Part shown: one piece after another, positions 29,658 to 38,741 of the stretch
How positions within the stretch are numbered: the first letter of the stretch is position 1
How the letters are laid out: the number at the start of each line of letters is the position of its first letter
Source of the DNA: Desulfuromonadaceae bacterium
Lineage (GTDB): Bacteria > Desulfobacterota > Desulfuromonadia > Geobacterales > Pseudopelobacteraceae
Reading direction: 5' to 3'
Length of the DNA: 43,589 bases
Assembly (NCBI GenBank): GCA_028688955.1
Contig: JAQTXD010000023.1
Coordinates: 1 to 43,589, forward strand
Notes under the pieces: generated by a model
What the model saw: the letters and a program-made list of their open reading frames with translations, nothing else
Told to the model about the DNA's origin: nothing
The model's database searches: none
Position numbers and translations under genes: made by a program

Positions 29658-30773
29658 ATGCAAACGTTTCCACATAAAATAAAAGAATCTCTGAACGACT
29701 TAACTTCGTTCACTGAAAGTCTTAAAAAGGGAGTTGAAAACCTTGTCTCCCTTGATGAAAGAGCATCCGGTTTCCCGGACGATCATGACAGCTGCGGGAC
29801 CTGCAGAACCTGCCGTAGATGCTGCTCGCTGAAAGAGGTGGTGTTTCAGGACGGCAAGCGCACGCTCTATCGCTACAAACAGCGTGCTAAAAAAGTCAAC
29901 TCAGTACCGACACTAATGGTATACGCCATGGTAAACCGCTATACCATGCTCGACCTGCAGCCGAATCGTTCCATGATTCGTAACCTGCTCGATGAAGGTC
30001 AGGATCTGTACATAATCGATTGGGGCTATACCGATAGAATGGATCGATTCATGACGATGGAGGACTATATCGATGGCTTCATCAATGACTGTGTAGACCA
30101 TATTCGCGAAAAGCATAAACTTGACTCTATCAATCTGATCGGGATTTGTCAGGGCGGAACGTTTTCAACAATTTATGCCGCACTCTACCCGGAAAAAATC
30201 AAAAACTTCATTCCGATCGTCACCCCGGTCGATTTCGATACGAAAGCCAGTTTGCTGAACGTATGGTCTACCGAGTTTGATGCGGATCTGTTGATAGATG
30301 CATACGGAAATGTGCCCGGCGACATGATGAATCAGGCGTATACGATGCTGCAGCCGTTTACCCTGAGCATAAGCAAGTACATCAACATGGTGAACATCAT
30401 GGAGGATGCAGATAAACTAGCCGACTTCCTGCGTATGGAAACCTGGATTTTTGACAGCCCTGATCAGCCGGGCGAAACGTTGCGACAGTTTCTCAAAGAT
30501 TTATTCCAGGCGAACAAGCTTGTAAAGGGTCAGTTTGTCCTGGGCAAGCGCACAGTTGATCTGAAAAACATAACAATGCCGATCCTCAATATTTTTGCTG
30601 AATTTGACACACTGGTACCACCTGTTTCTTCAAAGGCGCTACGTGATCACGTCAGCAGCAAGGATATACAGGACTTGTCGTTCCCGGTCGGTCATATAGG
30701 TATATTTGTGTCCGGGAAAACACAGAAAACGTTGGCTCCCAAAATATCCGAATGGCTCAACGCACGAGCGTGA
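29658..30773 (+). CDS. phaC: Class III PHA synthase catalytic subunit with Cys-rich insert
   Basis: PhaC polymerises 3-hydroxyacyl-CoA to polyester. The 371-residue protein has the nucleophile Cys164 in GICQGG, Asp317 in AEFDTLVPP and His346 in PVGHIG. All three are exactly 15 residues later than the C149/D302/H331 of the Allochromatium vinosum enzyme (numbers from memory). An insert of about that length would explain this: near residues 41-56 lies DDHDSCGTCRTCRRCC, with five cysteines in 11 residues, which is unusual. Length and the separate phaE make this class III. GGGGAGG at 29646-29652 precedes the ATG. Confidence 0.95.
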   Translation: MQTFPHKIKESLNDLTSFTESLKKGVENLVSLDERASGFPDDHDSCGTCRTCRRCCSLKEVVFQDGKRTLYRYKQRAKKVNSVPTLMVYAMVNRYTMLDLQPNRSMIRNLLDEGQDLYIIDWGYTDRMDRFMTMEDYIDGFINDCVDHIREKHKLDSINLIGICQGGTFSTIYAALYPEKIKNFIPIVTPVDFDTKASLLNVWSTEFDADLLIDAYGNVPGDMMNQAYTMLQPFTLSISKYINMVNIMEDADKLADFLRMETWIFDSPDQPGETLRQFLKDLFQANKLVKGQFVLGKRTVDLKNITMPILNIFAEFDTLVPPVSSKALRDHVSSKDIQDLSFPVGHIGIFVSGKTQKTLAPKISEWLNARA

Positions 30774-30830
30774 GACAGCGGTTTATATAACCGGATGATG
30801 TATTTCATCAACTAACTTAGAGGAGATTTT

Positions 30831-31592
30831 ATGAACATCAAGGATCATGTTTTTGTTGTTACGGGCGCTGCTCGTGGATTGGGCCTCGCCTTTGCCAAGG
30901 ATCTGTCCGATTTAGGAGGAAGATTGGCACTGGTTGATATGAACAGTGAAGGGTTGGAGAAGGCTGCAGCTGTACTGCGTGAGCAGGGAGCTGAAGTGCG
31001 GTGCTATACCGCAAATATAGCTTCGGAAGAAGAGGTCGTTGCCCTCTTCAATGATATCCAGAGTGATTTCGGCCAGATTGACGGTCTTATCAATAATGCC
31101 GGTATTACCCGTGATGCCATGCTGGTTAAGCGCACTAAAGATGATGATATTGTTACGATGTCATTAAAAGACTGGCAACAGGTAGTTGACGTCAATCTTA
31201 CCGGTACCTTTCTGTGTGGTCGCGAAGCCGCAGCACATATGGTTAAGGGAAATCGCAAGGGCGTGATAGTCAATATCAGCAGTATCTGCAGAAACGGAAA
31301 TATTGGCCAGAGCAACTACTCAGCTACTAAAAACGGTGTTGCCGCGCTTACCTCCACATGGGGTAAGGAGCTGTGCCGGTATGGCATACGGGTTGGCGCC
31401 ATCGCCCCCGGATACGTCAACACTGAAATGGTGTCGCAGATCCGCCCTGATGTATTAGGGAAAATCACGGCTCTGGTTCCGCTGGGACGTTTGGCTGAGC
31501 CGTCTGAAATTGCCCACACCGCTCGCTACATCATTGAAAACGACTACTTCTCAAGTCGAACCATAAGTGTTGATGGTGGTTTCCGCCTGTAA
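30831..31592 (+). CDS. Short-chain dehydrogenase, acetoacetyl-CoA reductase or 3-oxoacyl reductase-like
   Basis: 253 residues with the Rossmann motif TGAARGLG, the NNAG motif, catalytic Ser in VNISSI, and Tyr/Lys in NYSATK. These define a classical SDR of the FabG/PhaB type. It follows phaC by 57 bases with GAGGAG just upstream, so it probably supplies (R)-3-hydroxyacyl-CoA to the synthase. A second reductase at 38742 could do the same; which is the main PhaB is open. Confidence 0.88.
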   Translation: MNIKDHVFVVTGAARGLGLAFAKDLSDLGGRLALVDMNSEGLEKAAAVLREQGAEVRCYTANIASEEEVVALFNDIQSDFGQIDGLINNAGITRDAMLVKRTKDDDIVTMSLKDWQQVVDVNLTGTFLCGREAAAHMVKGNRKGVIVNISSICRNGNIGQSNYSATKNGVAALTSTWGKELCRYGIRVGAIAPGYVNTEMVSQIRPDVLGKITALVPLGRLAEPSEIAHTARYIIENDYFSSRTISVDGGFRL

Positions 31593-31625
31593 TCAGCACC
31601 TATTAATAACGTACCGTTTTATGCT

Positions 31626-31660
31626 AAGCCCCCTTCTATTTCGATAGAAGGGGGCTTTTT
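31626..31660 (+). terminator. Terminator after phaE-phaC-reductase operon
   Basis: Perfect 14-bp stem AAGCCCCCTTCTAT/ATAGAAGGGGGCTT (31626-31639, 31644-31657) with TTCG loop and a T run. The giant carboxylase gene therefore needs its own promoter. Confidence 0.95.
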
Positions 31661-31758
31661 TGTTTTTATTACGAAAAACTCTATCAGTATGAATATTTAG
31701 ATGTTTGAAATAATGTTTTAAATCTGAAGTAAAAAAATTTAGTCAGATCATTTTTTTC

Positions 31759-31787
31759 TTGAATTTTGTTATACATTAGCATATCAA
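31759..31787 (+). promoter_or_regulatory. Candidate promoter of the carboxylase gene
   Basis: TTGAAT (31759-31764), 17-base spacer, TATCAA (31782-31787). The spacer begins TTTGTTATA, one mismatch-type relative of the TTTTGTTTA box. The surroundings (31665-31830) are very AT-rich and otherwise empty. Confidence 0.4.
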
Positions 31788-31832
31788 AAACAATAATAAT
31801 AAAACATCGTATCGTATTGTGGTTTACAAAGA

Positions 31833-31876
31833 GGTGGTTTTTTAAAAATTACCAGCTGGACTTACTTAGGAGTAAG
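31833..31876 (+). promoter_or_regulatory. Structured leader before the carboxylase gene
   Basis: Two possible RNA hairpins: GGUGGUUUUU pairing with AAAAAUUACC (31833-31853, two G-U pairs), and CUUACU/AGUAAG around UAGG (31861-31876). The AAGGAG ribosome site at 31893-31898 follows. Whether this is regulatory is unknown. Confidence 0.3.
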
Positions 31877-31906
31877 CAGCCAAATCTACCTGAAGGAGCC
31901 TAACTT

Positions 31907-34900
31907 ATGACAACTGCACCAACAAACGATCGCTTCTTTGAGCTAGCCGAACAACTTGCATCTGACTTTTCGTTACTGAAGGGTGTCAGCCGCTCGAATC
32001 GTGCCCGTCAGAAGAGAGAAGTGGAAACGGCCCTTACAGGACTTGTTGACCACAGTACTGTTGAAAAGACTACAAAGTGGCTTAAAAGCCTGGATGTCGA
32101 TGCCTACATCAGGGAGACGGTTGACCCATCGGAGCAAAAAGGGCGAATAGGTTTCAAGGCTGTCGTGAAGCAGCTGAAACTTAAAATTGTGGAAGAAATT
32201 TCTTTCGGACCATTATACTGCGTTGAGGCCGAGTTTGATTTTGACGGCTATCAGCGCCGTCTCTGTCTGCTGGGGCAGGATAGAAATACCAATAATGGTG
32301 TGTGGGGACCGGAACACCACCGCAAGGCCATTGAAATAATCCGAAAATATGAACGCTATTCGGTGCCGGTGATCACATTTATCGACACCCCGGGTGCCGA
32401 TGCGGGAGAGGTGGCCAACGCCAACAACCAGGCCCATTCAATTTCCCACTTTATCGCTGAAATGGCGAACCTGAATGTTCCGTCAGTCAGTATAATTCTT
32501 GGAAACGGTTATTCCGGCGGAGCTATCCCTCTGGCCACAGCCAACATCCTGCTCTCTGTCCGCGACGGTGTACTCAATACGATTCAGCCCAAGGGGCTGG
32601 CTGCCATCGCCAGAAGCCTGGATCTTAGCTGGCAGGAGTGTGCGAAATACGTCGGCGTCAGTGCCTATGAACTCTATCAGCAGGATTTCGTAGACGGCAT
32701 CATAGACTACGTGCCCGGTGAAAAGGGACAGCAGCTGGAGAATTTACGGAATGTCATTGTTTCGGCAGTAAACGCCATCGAGAGCCGGGCACTCACATTT
32801 GTCAGAGAGACCGACGGTGTGCTCGACCACTATCGGGAGAATCTGCTCCGCTATATCAACCCTTCGGACAAACTCAAGGCGCTTAACAGCCTGTCGGCGC
32901 TCTCCCGTACCCATTTTGCTACCGAGTATTGCAATGTCTTCGGCATCACATACCGCTACATGCGTTACCTCAGTTTGCGGGGTCGTATAAAGTCGACCTC
33001 ATCGGCAAATTACAGTCGCTCCACCAATGTGGTCACGCCCAAGGGTGACCTGATGATGCGAGTTCAGGAAGAGCAGGCGAACGCCTTTGCCAGTTGGCTC
33101 GATAAACCACTGCACATCCGCTATGACGACAATTTGTCAGCCAGTTACAAAACCTATCTTGATCGTAAGCAGCAGGTATGTGATGAGCGTGGCCGTCTGT
33201 CCAAGCTTATTCTTGGTGACCCCGGCGTCAATTTTGAGAAAGCCCAGCAAACTACCTACCTTACCTACGGGTTCCACCTTTACAATCTCTGGAAGTCATG
33301 GAGCCAGAACAATTTTATGGCACTGATCAAGTATCTCGGTTCAGCGACAGCCTTTACTGCTCCGGCTAACGCTGCTGAAATGACGGTACTTGATGTAATT
33401 ACCCTGTCAGATTTTCGTGAGGGGATGATCCGTGAGTGCCAGAACTGTATTATCTTCGACCTGGTGTATGATCAGATCATTTCCGACCTGCGCCCGATTG
33501 CCGCTGAAGCCAAGGATACCAATACGTTCTCGAAGAAGTCGTTCCGGGCACTCCTTGAGTCGTCAATCCAGGCTGCAACAATCAAGTTAAAGAAATTGTT
33601 TGGCGAGGGGGGCGTTGATGAAACAAGCCTCGAAGACAATTTTTACAGCTGGTTAAATACACTCCTGCAGCATCCGCAGATGAAAAACTTTATCCGTCCG
33701 GTGCAGGAATGGAAAAAGATTCAGTATCCGCGTATTTCAGAGCCGCTGTTTGCCATTGTCACGTTCCTGTTTGAAAAACTTCTACTGGAGTATGTCGAAT
33801 CCGAGCGTGAAGGGCGCGAGTATGACGGCCGCATAAAGTTGCGCGACTTGGGTATGAAAGATTTCTGGAACCGCTTGACCACTGCGTATAATGATCTGTT
33901 GATCCAGGATGTGCTGCTGCAGGATAAACGGGCGAAAAACTGCCGTTTCGAGACAATTGTTGCCGAGTTTTTTACCGATTTCCGTGAACTTGACAGCGAT
34001 CTGATGACTGCTGACCCGGCGAATTTCCCCGGTTTCCGTCAATCAATCGAGAAAGCGCTGGATGCCGGCATTAAGCCATGCGGAGTCATCACCGGTCTTG
34101 CCAAACTCAAAAAAGACGGGGATCATCCGGCGACCAGGGTCGGAGTGGTCATATCCAATCTGGATTTCCAGGCGGGGGCATTTGACATGCCGTCGGCGGA
34201 GAAATTCTGTAACCTCCTGCTTCAGTGTGCCCGCCGCAAACTTCCGGTTGTTGCCTTCATCTCTTCGGGTGGTATGAATACCAAAGAGGGCGCCGGTTCG
34301 CTATTCTCCATGTCGATAGTCAACGACCGCATCACCCGCTTTATCCGTGACAACGAACTCCCTGTCATCTGTTTCGGTTTCGGCGATTGCACCGGCGGCG
34401 CCCAGGCATCCTTTGTCACTCATCCGCTGGCGCAGACATATTATTTCTCCGGCTGCGGCATGCCATTCGCCGGGCAGATAGTTGTACCCTCCTATCTCCC
34501 GTCGACAGTAACACTGTCCAACTATCTCAGCGTTGTTCCCGGGGCCATGCAGGGACTGGTCAAGCACCCCTTCAATCAGGACCTTGACAAACAGCTTCGA
34601 GCTATCGATCCCGCCATACCTACGCCGGTTGAAAGTGTGATGGATGTTTGTCACCGTGTGTTTAAAGGACTCTATCGCCCAGATATCGATATTTCCGCCA
34701 CTGAAAGTGCTTCACTGGTGGATGAACGCTCACTGCTGAAACCGGTTAAACGCACCCTGATTCACGCCCGCGGCTGTACGGCAGCCAAGCTGATTCTGGT
34801 GGCACAGCGTGAAGGTATTGAAGTTGTGCTGGTACAATCCGATGCCGATATGGATTCGGCTGTTGCCGCCCAACTCACCGATAAGGATACGCTTATCTGC

Positions 34901-36478
34901 ATCGGCGGCAACACCCCGGACGAGTCTTATCTCAATGCCAAGTCGGTGCTGCGTATTGCCGAGCAGCAGAAGGTCGATTCACTTCATCCCGGTATCGGCT
35001 TCCTGTCGGAAAATGCCGACTTCGCCCTTATGTGCCGGAATCGTGGGATTAACTTTGTCGGTCCCTGGTTCTCCAGTATGGAGCTTATGGGCAACAAGAC
35101 CAACGCGATTGACACGGCCATGAAGGCTGGCGTCCCCGTAGTTCCAGGTAGCCACGGCATCATTGACAGTGTGGAGACCGGTATGGAGGTTGCCAGGGCT
35201 ATCGGCTATCCAGTTCTGCTCAAAGCTGTTCACGGCGGCGGCGGCAAAGGGATCAAGGTTGTGGAAGTTCAGGAGGATTTCCGTGAAACGTTCTTCACCA
35301 TATCCTCGGAAGCCCGGGCTGCCTTTGGCTCAGGCGACATCTATCTTGAAAAATACGTTACCAATCTGCGTCATATCGAAGTCCAGATCCTTCGCGATGC
35401 CCATGGCAATTGCCGCATTCTCGGTTTGCGTGATTGCTCCGTTCAGCGTAACAACCAGAAAATTTTCGAAGAATCCGGATCTACCATGCTGCCGAAAAAT
35501 CTTGAGCAGGATGTACTCCGCTATGCAGAGCTTATCGCCAATCAGGTAGACTACGTCGGCGCAGGAACCGTTGAGTTTATCTTCAATCTTGACGAAATGG
35601 CCATCTATTTCATGGAGATGAATACACGACTGCAGGTCGAGCATCCGGTAACGGAACAGGTCACCGGTGTTGATATTGTTGCCAATCAGTTCAGGATCGC
35701 CGGAGGCGGGTCTATTGCTGATATCGTCTACAATCCGAGCGGGTACGCTATTGAAGCCCGAATTACTGCTGAACGCACCGTTGTGGAGGGAGGAGCAATC
35801 TCCTTCATTCCAACTCCAGGCAATGTCACCGCCTTTAGTATTCCTGCGGCTGACCATATCAAAGTCATAAAGATGATTGATGCCGGAAAGCCGATTACCC
35901 CCTACTATGACTCACTGATGGCTCAGGTTATTGTCACCGGAAAAGATCGAAATGATGCAGCCGATAAACTGCTCACAGCCCTGGAGGGCACAGTAATACA
36001 GGGCGTTCATACCAATATTCCTCTGCTCAAGCGGGTCCTGAGAGATGAAACATTCCGCACCGGGATCTATAACACCCAGTATCTTCCCGGTTTCCTTGAG
36101 CGCATAAATGTTGAGGAGATGATCTCCGAGGGAGAAGAAGCGTCAGGTTCCGCACAGGTCGTGCTTGACCGATCCGCTATTGAAATTGAAGGAAGCCGCG
36201 AGCTCAAAGTCCTCTCTCCCTCAACCGGAGTGTTCTACGATTCTTCATCTCCCACTGAGCCGCCATTTGCACCGATCGGAAAAACGGTGAAACTGAGAGA
36301 TACTATTGGCTTGCTGGAAGCTATGAAGCTGTTTGCACCGGTATCTCTTAATACCTGTAACCCTGGTGGCGTTTTTTATGATGCCGACAAGACGTATGAA
36401 ATAGTTCGTATCATTCCGACGCCTGGACAGGCGGTCAACAAGGGAGACCTGCTGTTTGTTATCAAGGAGGTGGTTTGA
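31907..36478 (+). CDS. Single-chain acyl-CoA carboxylase (CT-alpha, CT-beta, BC, BCCP)
   Basis: 1523 residues carry a complete biotin-dependent carboxylase. Residues about 80-300 are AccA-like (FIDTPGA near 158, GNGYSGGA near 204). About 300-730 is a long spacer without a recognised motif. About 730-930 is AccD-like (AFISSGGMNTKEGAGSLF near 785). About 945-1410 is biotin carboxylase (HARGCTAAK in place of the usual NRGEIA, HPGIGFLSEN, HGGGGKGI near 1108, MEMNTRLQVEHPVTE near 1238). The end is a BCCP with EAMKL, biotinyl Lys1474. The alpha-before-beta order is reversed from PccB-type fused subunits. It would carboxylate acetyl-, propionyl- or longer acyl-CoA; the substrate is not visible. KAS III follows after 96 bases. 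Confidence 0.9.
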   Translation: MTTAPTNDRFFELAEQLASDFSLLKGVSRSNRARQKREVETALTGLVDHSTVEKTTKWLKSLDVDAYIRETVDPSEQKGRIGFKAVVKQLKLKIVEEISFGPLYCVEAEFDFDGYQRRLCLLGQDRNTNNGVWGPEHHRKAIEIIRKYERYSVPVITFIDTPGADAGEVANANNQAHSISHFIAEMANLNVPSVSIILGNGYSGGAIPLATANILLSVRDGVLNTIQPKGLAAIARSLDLSWQECAKYVGVSAYELYQQDFVDGIIDYVPGEKGQQLENLRNVIVSAVNAIESRALTFVRETDGVLDHYRENLLRYINPSDKLKALNSLSALSRTHFATEYCNVFGITYRYMRYLSLRGRIKSTSSANYSRSTNVVTPKGDLMMRVQEEQANAFASWLDKPLHIRYDDNLSASYKTYLDRKQQVCDERGRLSKLILGDPGVNFEKAQQTTYLTYGFHLYNLWKSWSQNNFMALIKYLGSATAFTAPANAAEMTVLDVITLSDFREGMIRECQNCIIFDLVYDQIISDLRPIAAEAKDTNTFSKKSFRALLESSIQAATIKLKKLFGEGGVDETSLEDNFYSWLNTLLQHPQMKNFIRPVQEWKKIQYPRISEPLFAIVTFLFEKLLLEYVESEREGREYDGRIKLRDLGMKDFWNRLTTAYNDLLIQDVLLQDKRAKNCRFETIVAEFFTDFRELDSDLMTADPANFPGFRQSIEKALDAGIKPCGVITGLAKLKKDGDHPATRVGVVISNLDFQAGAFDMPSAEKFCNLLLQCARRKLPVVAFISSGGMNTKEGAGSLFSMSIVNDRITRFIRDNELPVICFGFGDCTGGAQASFVTHPLAQTYYFSGCGMPFAGQIVVPSYLPSTVTLSNYLSVVPGAMQGLVKHPFNQDLDKQLRAIDPAIPTPVESVMDVCHRVFKGLYRPDIDISATESASLVDERSLLKPVKRTLIHARGCTAAKLILVAQREGIEVVLVQSDADMDSAVAAQLTDKDTLICIGGNTPDESYLNAKSVLRIAEQQKVDSLHPGIGFLSENADFALMCRNRGINFVGPWFSSMELMGNKTNAIDTAMKAGVPVVPGSHGIIDSVETGMEVARAIGYPVLLKAVHGGGGKGIKVVEVQEDFRETFFTISSEARAAFGSGDIYLEKYVTNLRHIEVQILRDAHGNCRILGLRDCSVQRNNQKIFEESGSTMLPKNLEQDVLRYAELIANQVDYVGAGTVEFIFNLDEMAIYFMEMNTRLQVEHPVTEQVTGVDIVANQFRIAGGGSIADIVYNPSGYAIEARITAERTVVEGGAISFIPTPGNVTAFSIPAADHIKVIKMIDAGKPITPYYDSLMAQVIVTGKDRNDAADKLLTALEGTVIQGVHTNIPLLKRVLRDETFRTGIYNTQYLPGFLERINVEEMISEGEEASGSAQVVLDRSAIEIEGSRELKVLSPSTGVFYDSSSPTEPPFAPIGKTVKLRDTIGLLEAMKLFAPVSLNTCNPGGVFYDADKTYEIVRIIPTPGQAVNKGDLLFVIKEVV

Positions 36479-36574
36479 CGCTCTGAGTAATTAGTCGTTA
36501 CGTATTGTCCGCCACCATTTGGTTGGACAGGCCACCATACATAAATAAACCATTAACTATACAAAGGAGATCTT

Positions 36575-38500
36575 ATGAAACCGTTCAGACTTAACAAACA
36601 CGGAAAACTTGTGCTTCCCTGCAGTATCTTCATCGATCTCGATTTCTCAATCATTTCCAGCCTTGACCACTTGCAGGCCATCGTTCGCCGGGACTTTGAA
36701 GGGAAGGCGCCGACAGGAACCGAAATTGCCAAACGGGCTGCCGCCGGTTCATATACAACTCGCTATGATCTGTTGCGTGACATCAGTCTTAATCTTTTCT
36801 GGGCAAACCGCTTCGCTTTGACTATGTATGACAAACGACCGACGCGATGGAGGGATGTCCCACGCAATCGCGAAGATGTGTTCGTGGCTTTATTGGAACC
36901 ATGGACGGATGCCAAGGCAAAGTCGGAAAGTGTACGCGATGCCTACAAACAACTGGGGGCCAAATGGAATCAAACTGTTGAGGACGAGTTGTTCGAGTCG
37001 CTCTTCGATATTTTCTCGAACAAGCTCTATCGCGCACAGGAACTCCCCCCGCTCAAGGCCACGATTGCCGAGGCGCTGGCTACCCCTGACGCAATGACGA
37101 CCATCCTCCGTAAATATGATCCTGATTTCAAGCGCTACAGCGATGTTGAAATTCTTGATGCTTCAGAAGAACAACCTGAACTGGAGGCGCTCCGGCGCTG
37201 GGCGATGGTGCTTCACAACCAACACCCCTGGGATAGAAGCCGGTCCAAGCTGAAAACCTTTGACGAGATGGAAGATGATGATGTCGTCGTACTGTTTTAT
37301 CCAAAATCTCGCGAAGTAGTCGACTTTATACATCGCGTGAAAAGTGGAACCATGCCAACCCCGCAATCGCCGAAGCCGGATCCTGAGTGCAAGCCGGTGA
37401 CTCCGCTCCTGCCGTTGGTACTTGCAACAGATACTCCGGTCCGGCCGAAGATTGAGTCGCTTGCGATCCGCAAGGGTGAGGTCATCTGTAATAACGATGA
37501 TGTCGTCCGGAACTCTCCGCCTTCGTGGTCACCGATGAGTGCAGATGAAATTACGGAGAAAACCGGAATCGAGCAACGCTGCTACACTGTCGAACCGCTG
37601 GAAAACATCGCTCTTGAGGCAGCTCGGGCAGCAATGAAGCATGCCGGTAGAGCACCGGGAGAAATCGGTGCGGTGCTGTTCTGCACCTGCACTTCGAGCA
37701 GACTGATTCCCTCGACTTCTACCTGGCTCTCAGGACAATTGGGCATCTCGCAGACTCATTACTCGGCCGACATTATCGCAGCATGTGCCGGATTCCCTTA
37801 TGGAATGGGAGCTGCGGTCCGTCTGATGCGTGAGGTTAATCGTCCGATTCTTCTGGTATGTGCAGAGAAGTTCTCGGATAAGATCGGCAATGCGCGACCG
37901 TCGCGAATGATCTTTGGCGACGGGGCTGCAGCGTTGGTCATTGCGCCGACCGATGGTGAGCGTGATATCGAGGTTGTTCAGACGTATGCCAGCGGACCAT
38001 TCAGCCAGGTTAACTCCATTATCTGGCCGAACTTTGACTACGATAATGACATCACCGTGTATGGACCCGAAGTAAAGAAATTGGTCAAGAGGTATCTTGA
38101 CCAGATGATGAATGAACTTTCCGAACTCAAAAGCGTCAAAGGTGGCAAAGCGCTTATTGACGATATCGACGTCATCGTACCTCATCAGGCAAACAAGACT
38201 ATGATCATTGAAATTGCTGTGCCCCAGGGGATCAAGGCGGAGGATATCTATTTTAACATCGCCAAAGTCGGCAACGCATCATCGGCAAGTATTCCTACCG
38301 CAATGGCGGATGCAGTCTATGAAGGGGCGATCACCAAGCGGTCTCTGATCTTTGCCCCTGGATTTGGTGCCGGAGCTGTCGGCGGATATGTTGTAATGTG
38401 GCTTGACCCGGCAATAGTTGCACCGGAGAATACTACTGACGACCTTACCATGGTACCATCGCCGAAGGCGGCACCTTCGTCACTTGAAGGCGTCATTTAG
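36575..38500 (+). CDS. KAS III-type condensing enzyme with extra N-terminal domain
   Basis: 641 residues. The C-terminal half (about 295-625) is a thiolase-fold ketoacyl synthase III with the Cys-His-Asn triad: C404 in AACAGF, H537 in VPHQAN, N567 in VGNASSAS. KAS III enzymes condense an acyl-CoA with malonyl-ACP or malonyl-CoA. The first about 290 residues match no family I know: they are soluble and mixed, with a Trp-containing helical part and a Pro-rich linker (residues about 265-295, TPQSPKPDP). The gene directly follows the carboxylase gene, consistent with use of its product. AAAGGAG at 36562-36568 precedes the ATG. Confidence 0.88.
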   Translation: MKPFRLNKHGKLVLPCSIFIDLDFSIISSLDHLQAIVRRDFEGKAPTGTEIAKRAAAGSYTTRYDLLRDISLNLFWANRFALTMYDKRPTRWRDVPRNREDVFVALLEPWTDAKAKSESVRDAYKQLGAKWNQTVEDELFESLFDIFSNKLYRAQELPPLKATIAEALATPDAMTTILRKYDPDFKRYSDVEILDASEEQPELEALRRWAMVLHNQHPWDRSRSKLKTFDEMEDDDVVVLFYPKSREVVDFIHRVKSGTMPTPQSPKPDPECKPVTPLLPLVLATDTPVRPKIESLAIRKGEVICNNDDVVRNSPPSWSPMSADEITEKTGIEQRCYTVEPLENIALEAARAAMKHAGRAPGEIGAVLFCTCTSSRLIPSTSTWLSGQLGISQTHYSADIIAACAGFPYGMGAAVRLMREVNRPILLVCAEKFSDKIGNARPSRMIFGDGAAALVIAPTDGERDIEVVQTYASGPFSQVNSIIWPNFDYDNDITVYGPEVKKLVKRYLDQMMNELSELKSVKGGKALIDDIDVIVPHQANKTMIIEIAVPQGIKAEDIYFNIAKVGNASSASIPTAMADAVYEGAITKRSLIFAPGFGAGAVGGYVVMWLDPAIVAPENTTDDLTMVPSPKAAPSSLEGVI

Positions 38501-38741
38501 CATCACTGTGGATAAGACGATGTGCGCTGGAGACGGGAGTTCGAATAACACAGAGCAACGAAGCAACAGACAAATAAAGTTTTTACGGTACAGCCTTGTT
38601 CACCATACAGGTAAAACTCAGGATGACTGTATCAGGAATATTCTTCACTGTTTTGATCCGTTGCCCAGTTGCTCCGTGTTTCTCATGCTTAGTTAGGTTC
38701 ATGAAAGTATAAAGAAACTTTTAAAACAAAGGGAGAGAGAC

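Noticed and set aside
38418-38696. Open frame of 92 codons across the KAS III end
   Set aside because: It overlaps the KAS III gene in another frame, has no ribosome site and no recognisable sequence.
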